From Tetramitus jugosus (Eukaryota > Heterolobosea > Eutetramitea > Acrasida > Vahlkampfiidae): DNA of 64,000 bases. The notes under the pieces were generated by a model. That model searched no databases. It saw only the letters and a list, made by a program, of their open reading frames with translations, and was not told where the DNA came from. Position 1 is the stretch's first letter. Each line of letters opens with the position of its first letter. Location of the stretch: assembly GCA_937625935.1 (NCBI GenBank), contig OW569351.1:310001-374000 (forward strand). Reading direction: 5' to 3'. The position numbers and the translations under genes are program-made. Below are positions 18,621 to 29,060 of the stretch, piece by piece.

Positions 18621-19148
18621 TTTTGACAGTCTTTTCCAATCTATTTTTAGAGCATAGTTGAACTCAATGTGGAAAGTCAACCTTCAGTTTACAATGCAGA
18701 TGTTGTCGCAAAAATCATTTTCACAGAAGAAGAACTTCACGCATCAAAACTTCGTTTGAGGTACAGAAATAACAAGCTTGTCAAATCGCACCATCAAAAC
18801 CTTCAGTGTTTCGTGTAGTCCCAACAAAAACAATTTGTACATTGAATTACTATATATATTTTTGATCACAGCATCACGCAATGTATGTTTGACCATAAAT
18901 TTGGATTATAATTTTTTTGTGTCACAAGTAGTGTGTGAATGCGAATGCCAACATGCTTTTTAGTTTTTGAGTGAATTGTAAATTTATACTAGTAAATATC
19001 GTTTCGTGTACAAAGAGTAGAAAAGCTTTTGAAACAACAAAGAACACAAAAGCAAATACACAAAAAAACACAAAAAATAGAAAGTGCATTCAATTGAGTA
19101 GACAGACGACTCTCTCACACAAAAAACAACAACAAGCAAACAGCAAGC
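18621..19148. other. Long intergenic region downstream of 5S rRNA, upstream of PUF gene
   Basis: 528 bp without a recognised gene. It begins with the 5S terminator. At 18651-18818 one plus-strand frame stays open for 55 codons to a TAG, directly after CTATTTTTAG, which looks like a 3' splice site; the peptide contains AKIIFTEEELHASKLRLRY but matches no family I know. From about 18820 the DNA is AT-rich, then A/C-rich just before the PUF start codon, as in other leaders here. Confidence 0.35.
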
Positions 19149-21377
19149 ATGAACACCAACAACACCACCACCAACAATAATCCTCAAGTCAAAAAGCTTG
19201 TCGCCAAAAAACCAGAAGCTCGATTGCTCTTTATGGACACGAGAGCAGAGTTGGCAAAATTCAGAAGTTCGTCAGCTCCTCCAGAGCAAATGGCTGACAT
19301 GGAACCAACCACTCCACTCACAAACGATAGAGATCAATTTCGTAGTGACCCTGCATACTTTCAATTTTATTATTCTCAACGTTTGTTGAATCCTAGATTG
19401 CCACCTCCTATTGCCAGAGATTGGAGCAATGATATGCCACTCGCTGATCATTCGAACAATGGATTTTCTCAACAGCAGTACCAATACGACAATAACAATA
19501 GCTATTTGGATGCAGGCAATGCTGGATGGGGCAGTCCTGATGCAAAGGGAAAGCGCTCTAGCGTCGTTGATCGTATTCAAGAGGATTTCCCTAGAACTCC
19601 CTCCCCAGTGTATCGCGAATCCAAGAGACACGGAAATCAATTGGCATTTGGTGATGAGGAACAATACAACTCGTACCAACAACAACAGAATGTTTCTCCA
19701 ATGTTCTTCCCAGGTAATCGATCCTCTGGTGATGACATGTTGTCACAGCAAATGGGCAACATGAGTTTGGACAAGCACAGGAAGCCACAACCAACCAACA
19801 ACAACCCTAATTATTATTCTGGTCAGCAACCACAGCAGCAGTTCAATCGTCAGTTCAATCAACAGCAACAACCTATTCAAAATGGACCTTATCCATACTA
19901 CCCTCCTCAAAATATGCCTTTTGTTCATGGAGTACCTCATCAACAAGGCGGATATCCTCCACAGTTTGCCAACAATACTCCAATGAGCCCTGTGATGGCT
20001 GAGCAATACGGTTCCAGAGCACCTGTCCCACAACAAGGCGCCCAATACCAACAGCAATTTTATGGTGCAGGTCAATCGATGGCTCCACAACAACCATCTC
20101 AATCTACTGCTCAACAGTCCTCTGGATCTTGGAATCAACAGCAAGCACAACAAGCGGCACCTGCTCAATCTTCTTCACCACAGGCTGAGAATCCACCACA
20201 ACGCAGAACCAATCAATCTTCTAATGCTGCTCAAGGACGCAGCACTGGTGGTTCTAGCAGAGGTTCAACTGGATCGAAGCCTACAGGCAAGCAAGCCGCA
20301 GTGGAGGCAGTGCCAGATAATCAAGCTCCTCGCTCCAAGTTGATGGAAGAGTTCAAGAGTGGAAGAGGACGCAAGTTTGAATTGAAGGACATTGTAGGAC
20401 ATGTTGTTGAGTTTAGCAAGGACCAACACGGATCTCGTTTCATTCAACAAAAGCTCGAGACTGCCACCCCTGAAGAAAAGGAGATGATCTTCAAGGAAGT
20501 CGCTCCTCATGCCCTCAAATTGATCACTGACGTGTTTGGTAATTATGTCATTCAAAAGATGTTTGAATATGGTTTGCCAAGTCACAAGAAGGCAATGGCC
20601 AAGTCACTGAAGGGTCACGTTTTGTCATTGACTCTTCAAACTTATGGCTGCAGAGTCATTCAAAAGGCTCTCGAAGTTATTGAAAATGCCGACAAGAGAG
20701 AATTGTCTTCAGAGTTGGACGGTCATGTCATGAAGTGCATTCAAGATCAAAACGGTAACCATGTCATTCAAAAGTGTATTGAGAAGATGCCAGCTTCACT
20801 CTGCCAATTTATTGTCGATGCTTTCCAAGGTAACATTGTGAGTCAAGCTGTTCATGCTTATGGCTGCAGAGTTATCCAAAGAATTTTGGAGCATTGCAAC
20901 GAACAGCAAACTCAACAAATTTTGGACGAAATTTTGGAGAATGTTCATAAGCTTGTTAAGGATCAGTACGGCAACTATGTTGTTCAACATGTTTTGGAAC
21001 GCGGTATTGAGAGACACAAGACTGCTATCATTAGAAGCTTGAAGGGCTGTATCTTGACACTCAGTTACAACAAGTACGCCAGTAATGTGATTGAAAAGTG
21101 CTTCCAATATGGTCAACGCAAGGAGAGAAACGACATGATTGACGAAATCATTGGAAAGGGAAGTGGAAAGGACATTAGTCAATCTCCGCTCTTTGAAATG
21201 ATGAAGGACAAGTTTGCAAACTATGTCATTCAAAAGGTGATTGAGATGGCAGATGACAGTCAAAGAAAGACATTGTTTGATGTTATGAAGCCACAAGCAA
21301 ACGCAATCCGCAAGTTGACCTTTGGAAAACATATCATTGCTGTTGTTGAAAAGTATTGCGGTCCTTTGGGTGCTTAA
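19149..21377 (+). CDS. Pumilio-family (PUF) RNA-binding protein
   Basis: 742 aa, intronless. Residues 1 to about 395 are Gln/Asn/Pro-rich and disordered. From about 398 ([40 protein letters not shown]) to the end lies a complete Pumilio homology domain. The RNA-reading residues of repeats 1-8 are visible as SRFIQ, NYVIQ, CRVIQ, NHVIQ, CRVIQ, NYVVQ, SNVIE, NYVIQ. This is the full canonical code of human PUM1/PUM2, which bind 5'-UGUANAUA-3' in 3' UTRs. The same target is therefore expected here. Such proteins repress translation and recruit the CCR4-NOT deadenylase in the cytoplasm; the N-terminal low-complexity arm usually carries the repressor function. Confidence 0.96.
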   Translation: MNTNNTTTNNNPQVKKLVAKKPEARLLFMDTRAELAKFRSSSAPPEQMADMEPTTPLTNDRDQFRSDPAYFQFYYSQRLLNPRLPPPIARDWSNDMPLADHSNNGFSQQQYQYDNNNSYLDAGNAGWGSPDAKGKRSSVVDRIQEDFPRTPSPVYRESKRHGNQLAFGDEEQYNSYQQQQNVSPMFFPGNRSSGDDMLSQQMGNMSLDKHRKPQPTNNNPNYYSGQQPQQQFNRQFNQQQQPIQNGPYPYYPPQNMPFVHGVPHQQGGYPPQFANNTPMSPVMAEQYGSRAPVPQQGAQYQQQFYGAGQSMAPQQPSQSTAQQSSGSWNQQQAQQAAPAQSSSPQAENPPQRRTNQSSNAAQGRSTGGSSRGSTGSKPTGKQAAVEAVPDNQAPRSKLMEEFKSGRGRKFELKDIVGHVVEFSKDQHGSRFIQQKLETATPEEKEMIFKEVAPHALKLITDVFGNYVIQKMFEYGLPSHKKAMAKSLKGHVLSLTLQTYGCRVIQKALEVIENADKRELSSELDGHVMKCIQDQNGNHVIQKCIEKMPASLCQFIVDAFQGNIVSQAVHAYGCRVIQRILEHCNEQQTQQILDEILENVHKLVKDQYGNYVVQHVLERGIERHKTAIIRSLKGCILTLSYNKYASNVIEKCFQYGQRKERNDMIDEIIGKGSGKDISQSPLFEMMKDKFANYVIQKVIEMADDSQRKTLFDVMKPQANAIRKLTFGKHIIAVVEKYCGPLGA

Positions 21378-21606
21378 AAGAGTTATCAGTTTTTTTATGA
21401 TGTTGTTTTATTACTTGAAGCAACAACGCTAAGAATTGCGATAATTGGTCCATGTCAGTAACATTTAAATAATTGATGTACATATACGCGAGAAACTGTA
21501 CATACATTGCGAGACGACAAAGAAGAATAACTTATGTTCCAGGCACGTTGCCATTATTTGTAATATTGTGAAATACATAAATTAGAATTGTAGATAAGAA
21601 GTTTCT

Positions 21607-23622
21607 TTACATTTCCTCTCCTGTATCTTGTGAGTAGAAATCATCCACCACAAGGACAATCCGCTGTGGAAGCCTCTCTCTAAGCAAGTTGCCAAAGTGT
21701 ATCGGATAACGAGACTTCAGGTGGAAGCTTTCAACAGTCAGCGCATCAAACCAATCTTGTCCCATAGCTTCAACCATTTCCTGAACAGTTATGTCTCCTT
21801 CATCACCAATACAAATGGACTTCAGAGCACGTGTATGGATCAATGGCAAACAGTTCACAACAATCGAGCCACTAATGTCCAATACCTCTAGTGTGTTATT
21901 GTCTTTCAATGGATCCAGAGTGTCCTCATCGAGATCGACAGATGAATTGGCAGTAATCTGTCTCAGGGATCCCCGATTCATTAACACTGTCCTCAAGTTC
22001 TTTGCTTCGTAAATGGAAGGAAATCGCAGCAATTCCAATGTGCTATTATCACGCAGAATCTCATAACTCTTATCATCCAATCGATGCAGTGAAAACTCCA
22101 AGGCACGCAATTGACTGGACGCACAAATCTCATGCACCGTATCCACTGACAAATGACTCGTATTGATTGTCAACCATCTCAAGCTCTCTATCCGTATCAA
22201 CACGCGCACCAAACCATCATCAATATTGGAAATTGTACTGAGATCGACATGTCGTATCGTTGGTCGCGTCAACTGTGGCAAAAACGCATCCTTGTCCAAC
22301 GCTGAAAAACTGCAGCAATGATAGGTGAGTGAACAAAGATTGGGAAACGATCGAACCAGTTCACTCAAACTCTGTGAGGATTGTGATCCTTGACACGATA
22401 TCACTCTCAAACTGTTGCCACTCTTTATCCTATTTCTACTATTACTATTACTACTACTATTTGTTTTATAATCACTATTATTACTCTGCTTATGATGATT
22501 GTAGCGAGAAATATATTTTGTCCATTGGTGAATCAAATAGTCCATGGGTGCTATGGCCATCATCATTAGTCTCTTTGTTGATACAACAGTGCATTTCCAC
22601 TGTTTCACATCTTCTTCTTCTTCTTCAACATCATCATGATAATCATCATGATAATCATTGCTTACATTGTCATTATTTTTTGTAGTCGCAGTGGTAGTGG
22701 TAGTATTGTTGGTCGTACTGTGTTTTGCAGTTGTTTGTGCGGGGAATAGTGTGGGAATGGGAGGAGGTGGCGGTGCAATCACACTTAAATTATCTTTACA
22801 ACAACTGGTGCGAATATGCAATGTTTCTAGACCTAGATTCTCAGTGAATGCTCTTGCTATGGTATCCAAAATGAGGCACGCTTGTCGAAAATGACCTTGT
22901 GTCATTATACCTGACGTGATATCTTCATTGTCATTATTGTTGTAGCTCATGAGTTGTTGTTGTTGTTGTCGTTGTAGTCGTCGTTTGTTCATGAGTGAGC
23001 ACAGAGAACACAATGAGTGTAAATGAAAGCTCACACTGTTGGCATTCTTGAGCACGAATCGAAATTTCCACAATTCATTGCGCTGATACAACTGAACGAG
23101 TGCTTCATAAGAAAAGTGAACATGTCGCGTCAATAGCAACACTTGTGAGTGATACTTGACAATCCATAGTGGATCAACCAGTGGATCACTCATCATCATT
23201 GAATGACGATCATTGTTGTTGTTATTATGGTGTTGTCGTTGTTGTTGTTGGAGTATGGGAAAAGTTGGAGTTGTTGTTGTTGTAGCGGCGGTTGCATGTG
23301 CTTCATGGTTGGCATGAATGGACAAAAAATTGAAAATGTTCGTGAGACAGTTGGGTGCTAACATGGTCCAATCTGATGCACCACCGCCACCATCACTAGT
23401 GGATGATGAACTCTCATGATGATTATGTTGAATAGAAGAAGTGTTGTTGGTTATTATGGTATGGGAGGAGGAGGATGAAGTTGATGTTGTGGTTGCTATT
23501 GTATTGGTGCTCGCTTGACAAAGTCGTTTTGGTGTTGTGATAATGTTGTTGTTTTCATTGTTGTTGGTGGTGTCGTTGGTGTCTGGCGCGGTAGTGTCTA
23601 GTAGTTCGCGCTTCCTCTTCAT
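21607..23622 (-). CDS. F-box-like / leucine-rich protein with low-complexity N-terminus
   Basis: 671 aa, ATG 23622. The first 80 residues are Asn/Thr/Ser-rich. Residues about 85-100 (WTMLAPNCLTNIFNFLSIH) resemble the first helix of an F-box, and an Asn/His/Gln insert follows. The C-terminal half has irregular leucine-rich units (LRWLTINTSHLS, LRALEFSLHRL, LELLRFPSIYEAKNL, LEVLDISGSIV). F-box plus LRR proteins are substrate receptors of SCF ubiquitin ligases. The F-box is weak and split by low-complexity sequence, so Skp1 binding is uncertain. Convergent with the PUF gene across 229 bp. Confidence 0.55.
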   Translation of the reverse strand: MKRKRELLDTTAPDTNDTTNNNENNNIITTPKRLCQASTNTIATTTSTSSSSSHTIITNNTSSIQHNHHESSSSTSDGGGGASDWTMLAPNCLTNIFNFLSIHANHEAHATAATTTTTPTFPILQQQQRQHHNNNNNDRHSMMMSDPLVDPLWIVKYHSQVLLLTRHVHFSYEALVQLYQRNELWKFRFVLKNANSVSFHLHSLCSLCSLMNKRRLQRQQQQQLMSYNNNDNEDITSGIMTQGHFRQACLILDTIARAFTENLGLETLHIRTSCCKDNLSVIAPPPPPIPTLFPAQTTAKHSTTNNTTTTTATTKNNDNVSNDYHDDYHDDVEEEEEDVKQWKCTVVSTKRLMMMAIAPMDYLIHQWTKYISRYNHHKQSNNSDYKTNSSSNSNSRNRIKSGNSLRVISCQGSQSSQSLSELVRSFPNLCSLTYHCCSFSALDKDAFLPQLTRPTIRHVDLSTISNIDDGLVRVLIRIESLRWLTINTSHLSVDTVHEICASSQLRALEFSLHRLDDKSYEILRDNSTLELLRFPSIYEAKNLRTVLMNRGSLRQITANSSVDLDEDTLDPLKDNNTLEVLDISGSIVVNCLPLIHTRALKSICIGDEGDITVQEMVEAMGQDWFDALTVESFHLKSRYPIHFGNLLRERLPQRIVLVVDDFYSQDTGEEM

Positions 23623-23867
23623 GCTCTATGGTGTGTACGTGTGTGTGATTTTTTAATGTTGTTATTATTGGTGGAGGGGATTGTTTGTCAACTCCAAATG
23701 TCTTGTATCTGTGGACGTGTTGCTTCGCGCTGAGTGCGCACTCGAGGAAGTCAAATTTTACGAAGCTTCGTTTTGATCAAGAATGGGATCTTTTAGCGCT
23801 TCTTTCGGGCGGCGATTGTTCAGAAAAGGATATGACAGGGTGGGTCAAGGATCGCACTAGCGACAAT

Positions 23868-25847
23868 TTAGTTGAACTGGTGGTTTGATTTTCCGAGTCT
23901 CAGTAGCTTTCTCATGTCTGCGGTTAAGCTTTTGCGGGAGCTGGTGAAGCGATCTTTCAGGATGGCTATGGATCTTCGATTATTCAAGTTGCTCGTGCTG
24001 AGTTTCCTCGACAGGTGAGAACGAGGAGACATGGATACAACAGAAGAGGCAGAAGAGTCAATGATCGACTCAGAGAGCTGGATGAGATCTAGGATATCAT
24101 CTGGTATGGAGCTATCTCCATCCACAGTTGCTTTCATTCTCTTACTCGATGACAGACTGGCGGCAATGCCAGCACACGTTTCTGAATCCTTGTTTGCAAT
24201 CATGACCAAGGCTCGACCTCCCTCAAGCAGTGAACGAGCAATATGAAACATGTTATCCTTTAGAGCGATATGTAGTGGTGTATCCTTGCTCTTGTTTTGA
24301 GCATTGATATCAACATCATTGCTCCTGGCCAATAGCGCCACTAGGTCTGCATTATCATGTAGCACGGCAATGTGGAGAGGTGTATTGCCTAAACACGCAT
24401 CTCTCTCATTTATCATGTCATACACCATGCTGTCGCTCATGTGAGTGGTTAGAATAAATAAGGCGTCAATATTACCAACTTCGGCACACTTGTGGAACAG
24501 ATTGTATCCCACGGAATTGGTGCTTGTTAAGCACCGGTTCATCTCAGTCACAGAAAACTGTTTCTTCATCGTATCTAGTAAAAAGTTCAAAAATGGAGGA
24601 TTGTTCAAACTGTAGAATAGAGCATTTTCGTTGTGTCTATTCTTTGCACCTAGTTGCACTATACTGTTGAATGTTCCCCTGTCTTGTTCAATCAAAAACT
24701 TCAGCATGGTAATATCACCCTTCTGAGCTAGCATATGAACGCAAGTATCTCCCTTCGTATATGTCATATTGACATCTGCATCAGCATATATGAGTGCCTC
24801 AATGATTTGTTGATGACCATTCCGAAGTGCAACCATGAGTGGGAAATGACCAACCGAGTCACGCACATTGACCCTAGCGCCCAATCCCAACAAGCAAAAC
24901 ACAATATCGGAAGTGCCAGCAGCACAAGCATAAAATAGAGGAGTTGAGTCATATTGATCCCTTTCATCCACATCGAAATTGCAATCCTCGACAAGATAGG
25001 TTATCAGATCAGGTGCATGTATATTGTCAGACTTGGACAACAGATGCAGCAACGAACACTGCTGCTGAAACCTGTGTCGCATCAAGAATCGATACCGGTG
25101 ATCTGGAGTCATCTCACAACTCTCTTTTTCGCCCTCAATCAACGCGTCACCTCTGTTGTCTGACTCTGGTTCGATGGTTTCTCGATCTTGCGTAATGGCA
25201 TGACTCAAAAAATCTTTGAACTGGTACAAGCATCCTTCATTGACCAAGTATTCCAGTTGTTGATTCATGTTTCTAGGCGTGGGTACAACGGTGGGATCAT
25301 CGTTGTTTGTCACTACAGGCCAATAAGCATAAAAGCTATTGTTCGCACTGCTGTTTGCTCTCTTGAGCAATGTGGATGACGAGAGGCTTCGAATGGGCAG
25401 ACGTAATTGACTTGTAATCTTCCTGTTTTCTTCACCTTCTCTTCCTAGTTCTTCTCTCGCAATATTGTTGTTGTTCTCACTGTTGAACGACACGACTTCT
25501 TCTTCCTCTTCTCCAGCCACCAACATACTACTTTCACTCTCAGTAGCTGTGTCATTGTTGGTATGGTTGTGATGGGAGCTTGAGAAGCCTCTGGGTGTGC
25601 TCGTCACTTGTGTCAGCTTTTCCTTGATCAACCGATTCATTTCAATCAGTCGTTCCGACATTCTTCTCACTCTCTTCGATGTGGTTGTTGTTGCTGTCAG
25701 CTTGCTGAGAGAAGTGGGAGACAATGGTGGACTCGAAGACAACATTTCAGTGTGGCCTGATAAGGGTCCTGACACGTGCTTTTGCAGTTGGTATTGCTGG
25801 ATGACTTGCTTCAAATTGCTGTTTCCCCCTGTCACTGTCGCAGCCAT
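23868..25847 (-). CDS. Ankyrin-repeat protein
   Basis: 659 aa, using the first ATG (25847); the frame is open further upstream but with no ATG. The first 240 residues are Ser/Thr/Asn-rich and disordered. Ankyrin repeats occupy about 300-560: DSTPLFYACAAGTSDIVFCLLGLGARVNVRD, GHFPLMVALRNGHQQIIEALIYADADVN, GDTCVHMLAQKGD, VGYNLFHKCAEVG, GNTPLHIAVLHDNADLVALLARSNDVDINAQ and DTPLHIALKD. The C-terminal 90 residues are Ser/Arg/Lys-rich. No enzymatic domain is seen. Ankyrin arrays bind proteins; the partner cannot be guessed. Upstream 26126 is the stop of the glycerol-3-phosphate dehydrogenase gene on the same strand. Confidence 0.75.
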   Translation of the reverse strand: MAATVTGGNSNLKQVIQQYQLQKHVSGPLSGHTEMLSSSPPLSPTSLSKLTATTTTSKRVRRMSERLIEMNRLIKEKLTQVTSTPRGFSSSHHNHTNNDTATESESSMLVAGEEEEEVVSFNSENNNNIAREELGREGEENRKITSQLRLPIRSLSSSTLLKRANSSANNSFYAYWPVVTNNDDPTVVPTPRNMNQQLEYLVNEGCLYQFKDFLSHAITQDRETIEPESDNRGDALIEGEKESCEMTPDHRYRFLMRHRFQQQCSLLHLLSKSDNIHAPDLITYLVEDCNFDVDERDQYDSTPLFYACAAGTSDIVFCLLGLGARVNVRDSVGHFPLMVALRNGHQQIIEALIYADADVNMTYTKGDTCVHMLAQKGDITMLKFLIEQDRGTFNSIVQLGAKNRHNENALFYSLNNPPFLNFLLDTMKKQFSVTEMNRCLTSTNSVGYNLFHKCAEVGNIDALFILTTHMSDSMVYDMINERDACLGNTPLHIAVLHDNADLVALLARSNDVDINAQNKSKDTPLHIALKDNMFHIARSLLEGGRALVMIANKDSETCAGIAASLSSSKRMKATVDGDSSIPDDILDLIQLSESIIDSSASSVVSMSPRSHLSRKLSTSNLNNRRSIAILKDRFTSSRKSLTADMRKLLRLGKSNHQFN

Positions 25848-26125
25848 TGTCCAAATTGAATCTTCTTCTTCTCTCTCTCGAGCAGTGGAATGTTTTTTGG
25901 TTTGTTTTATTCTAGAGTGTAGTGGGACAAACGGTGGTCTGCGTGTGACAAAAGGTGTGCAGTGGGGAGAACAAGACAAGAGGTTGTTTTTGGCCCGTTA
26001 CCAGCCGTGGGATTATCCAAACTCTCCAGAAACTTCCCGTTGGTTTCTATTCTACCATTGCAGGAAACCCGCGAGTACGGGATTTGAGCTTCCATTTGTC
26101 TTTATTTAGTGTAACCGCAATCCTA

Positions 26126-27365
26126 CTACAAGTGGAAGTCAAATTCTGGTGTGGCGTCTAGATTCAGTAAATCATTGACAGCTTCCTTGAGTGGTTTCTC
26201 CTGATAAAGTACTGAATACACGTTATCAATGATAGGGCTACTCAACTGGAGTTTGCGACAAAGCTCAAAGGCAGCCTTGGTAGTGGGAACTCCTTCCGCA
26301 ACACTGCCTAGGTGTTCTACAACTTCACCTAGTGTTTCGCCATATTTGCCCATGCGATATCCAACGGTAAAGTTTCTCGACTTCTCTGATGTGCATGTCA
26401 GCATTAGATCTCCCAGACCCGGAAGGCCGAGAAATGATACAGAGTTCTTGCATCCCAGGGCGTGTCCGACTCGAGCGATCTCAGATAGACCTCGAGTCAA
26501 TAGAGCTGCACGAGCATTCATTTGGTATCCTAATCCAGCACACATGCCACTAGCAATAGCGACAACATTTTTCAGAGCACCAGCAACCTCCACACCGATC
26601 GGATCATCGCTGGTATAGACTCTAAATGTTCGAGAATGGAAGATTTGCTGAGCCATGAGGCATGTTTCTTTGTTTGAGCCTGCAACAGTGACGCATGTAG
26701 GTTGCTTGTTGACCACTTCAACAGCAAAGCTGGGTCCAGACAAGAAGACAGCACGATCTGCCACTTGCTGCCCACACACTTCGGCCAGAATATGCACTGG
26801 AAGTGCTAATGTAGAGTCTTCAATACCCTTGTTGGCCATGATCAGCAATGGCAACTTTTTTTCCTGTAATTCATTAACATTTGCACCGCCATACTTGACA
26901 GGTGTTGTAAACAGAGGCAGGTATTGTTTCAGAACAGATCTCAGATGTTGTGTCGGAATACACATGATAATCACATTGAAAGGCGTTTTGTCATCAGAGA
27001 AATTCTCTTCAACGACTTGTTCTTGATCATTACTCTGCACCAAGCGGTCAATGGATTCCTGGAGTTCTTTTGGTCCCACTCCTCTCAAACTCTCAGGCAA
27101 CACAGTGCCCTTCATGTACTTGGTGTTCATGTGTTCAATGTTGATCGCATCGATCAGGGATTGATCTCTGGCAAATATGCTCACATGAGTGTTTGTTGCA
27201 TGTTCGCTGCTGTACAGGTCAGAGAGATGATGTGCCAGGCAGGTGCCAAAATTACCACAGCCCAACTATCATATGTTGATTGGTGTGAATAGGAGCAAGA
27301 CAAGGCAAAAAACGAATCAACAGCATGTTGATTTATTTACATACGACGAGGATATTGTTGTTCAT
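26126..27365 (-). CDS. Glycerol-3-phosphate dehydrogenase (NAD+)
   Basis: Join of complement 26126..27265 and 27345..27365, 386 aa. A 21-nt first exon encodes MNNNILV; the 79-bp intron runs GTATGT...TGATAG and the join gives NILVLGCGNFGTCLA, restoring the first beta strand and GxGxxG loop of the Rossmann fold. Without that exon the protein would start inside the loop. Further on are NKGIE, FLSGPSFAVEV, DPIGVEVAGALKNVVAIASGMCAGLGY (with the catalytic Lys in LKNV), NARAALLTRGL and FLGLPGLGDLMLTCTSEKSRN, all standard for GpsA/GPD1. It reduces dihydroxyacetone phosphate to glycerol 3-phosphate for lipid and glycerol synthesis. No clear glycosomal or mitochondrial signal. Confidence 0.95.
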
Positions 27366-27441
27366 TGAGAAATGGAGTCGTGATTTTGTTTGTTTTCAAT
27401 GGTGATGCAACAACAATTTTATGCCAAATCACTTTTGACAG

Positions 27442-27468
27442 TTAGCAGGTGATATCACCTGTTGCTAA
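27442..27468. repeat. Palindromic element upstream of glycerol-3-phosphate dehydrogenase
   Basis: CAGGTGATATCACCTG at 27446-27461 is a perfect 16-bp palindrome, and it is flanked by TTAG on the left and TTGCTAA on the right, extending the symmetry with a 3-base offset. It lies 77 bp upstream of the start codon on the minus strand, between that gene and the stop of the next. A dimeric DNA-binding protein site is the natural reading; a hairpin in an untranslated RNA is the alternative. Confidence 0.5.
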
Positions 27469-27583
27469 TGAAATCCAAGACAACGATCATCATTCACCTA
27501 AGGCAGCAGCCGGATGGCCTCGTAAACCAAGAATATCTTTCCTTCAGATGCACATATAGTTCATGTGCATAGTCAGTGACAAA

Positions 27584-28846
27584 CTATAAGGCTCCGTAGC
27601 TATCTTGATCCGTGGAACACGAAGCATCATTGTTGTCATAATTCATGGAGACTGCTTCTTTCTTTCGTTTCTGTACCACATAATATTGAGCAATTACAAA
27701 TGAGCCAATCAATGTAGCCAACACGCCAAGTGCAACCAAAACCAGCACGGCAATAAATGCAGCCTTACCTCCTGATGTTCCATCTGGAGTCGTGTTGTAA
27801 ACAAATGGTTCATATGCTACATCCATGGGTGCATCAGGTCCATATTCAGGTGAAATGTGCAAAGCAACAGTCACTATATACCTTGACCCATCAAACAAGA
27901 TGGGCATCGTAGCAGAATTCGCCGTTCCCGTATTCATCTTATCTCTGTTGTTGAGCTCCTTGAGTCCACACACTGTTCCCATGTTAATATCACTTCGAAT
28001 CGGTACCTTTGGACTACCACTCACTCGTTTTATGTACACTGTATAGCTTGATGCACTCTCCAAATCGGCATAATCCGTACAATTATTTGCATGACTCTCA
28101 CTCTCAACTTCATAACAGTACACTGCTCTCTTCCAAGTCAAGGATAGAGATGGTCCGAGTTTTGCTGCTCGCAACTTTCTTAGCATCAGATAACTGTCTG
28201 CCATTCCAATGTGATTCGGTGTAAAGTATTGAAGAAGCACAGTGAACTTTGCTTCATTTCGGACATTGTCCCAATCCATGATTTGAACACCGAAAAAGTA
28301 AGTCACAAGCTCTGAGCTCACATTGTTACTTGCATACTGAGCACCACCATTCAAAGTCGTAGTTCTCATGGCTAGTTTACCAAATGAAACATCAGGCTGA
28401 GCAACCACAACCATTTCTTGTCTCTTCTCATCATAACTATTGTAGACTGGAAAAATTGTCCGATTGGCGCCATTTTCTGTCGGGAACCATTTCTCTGATT
28501 TTCCGTCATCACAATTTTTAGATTGAGTGTGAGTGCACTGACTCATGTGCAATTGAACGAGACCAGTGCAAGCAGACACAGTGAGCATCGAATAGGCATG
28601 ATCATCATCATCACTATTTAAATCTTGAGATGATGGTACTGCCACTCTGAAAAAGAGATAGGTAGGAGATGCAGGTGAAGCACCACTATCACTCTTTGGT
28701 TTTGCAATCGTATAGCTCTGAATTTGATTTGGCGCCAATGTTTGATATTGTAAAGCCGTTATTGTCGTCAATGTTGTGAAACCAATGAACAACAAAAGTA
28801 GAACGAGTAAGAGAGGGAGATTTGATGATGGTTGCGTCGTCGTCAT
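27584..28846 (-). CDS. Hypothetical type I membrane glycoprotein
   Basis: 420 aa from ATG 28846 (the frame's earlier codon is GTG). Residues about 10-32 are a signal peptide (LPLLLVLLLLFIGFTTL). The ectodomain of about 330 residues has paired Cys (ACTGLVQLHMSQC, NCDDG, VYCYE...NNC, TVCGL) and several N-glycosylation sites. A hydrophobic helix follows at about 370-393 (AAFIAVLVLVALGVLATLIGSFVIA), then a basic stop-transfer RKKEA and a 25-residue tail ending DSYGAL. I do not recognise the ectodomain; beta-sandwich modules are plausible. A surface or lysosomal protein is likely from topology alone. Confidence 0.7.
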   Translation of the reverse strand: MTTTQPSSNLPLLLVLLLLFIGFTTLTTITALQYQTLAPNQIQSYTIAKPKSDSGASPASPTYLFFRVAVPSSQDLNSDDDDHAYSMLTVSACTGLVQLHMSQCTHTQSKNCDDGKSEKWFPTENGANRTIFPVYNSYDEKRQEMVVVAQPDVSFGKLAMRTTTLNGGAQYASNNVSSELVTYFFGVQIMDWDNVRNEAKFTVLLQYFTPNHIGMADSYLMLRKLRAAKLGPSLSLTWKRAVYCYEVESESHANNCTDYADLESASSYTVYIKRVSGSPKVPIRSDINMGTVCGLKELNNRDKMNTGTANSATMPILFDGSRYIVTVALHISPEYGPDAPMDVAYEPFVYNTTPDGTSGGKAAFIAVLVLVALGVLATLIGSFVIAQYYVVQKRKKEAVSMNYDNNDASCSTDQDSYGAL

Positions 28847-29060
28847 TCTCACTCACGTCGATAAAAGTATAGTGAAATCGAATGGTTGGGTTGTTGGTTT
28901 GTCTGTTGTTGTTGTTGGTGTTGTTGAACTTTCTTTTGCTCGTGTTTTTTTTTGGGAATCAATTCTCTGAGAGGCCAAAGGGAAAAGCTTCTCCTGCTGG
29001 AAAGTGGATCGATAGGTAAAAAATAGCTGCAACAATAGAAATTGCTTTCTTGTCATCGCC

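Noticed and set aside
23685-23888. Plus-strand 67-codon frame between the F-box-like and ankyrin genes
   Set aside because: Lies in the UTR gap and runs into the ankyrin gene on the other strand; no family features.
25597-26109. 170-codon plus-strand frame opposite the ankyrin gene start
   Set aside because: Antisense to an assigned gene and its leader; composition not coding-like.
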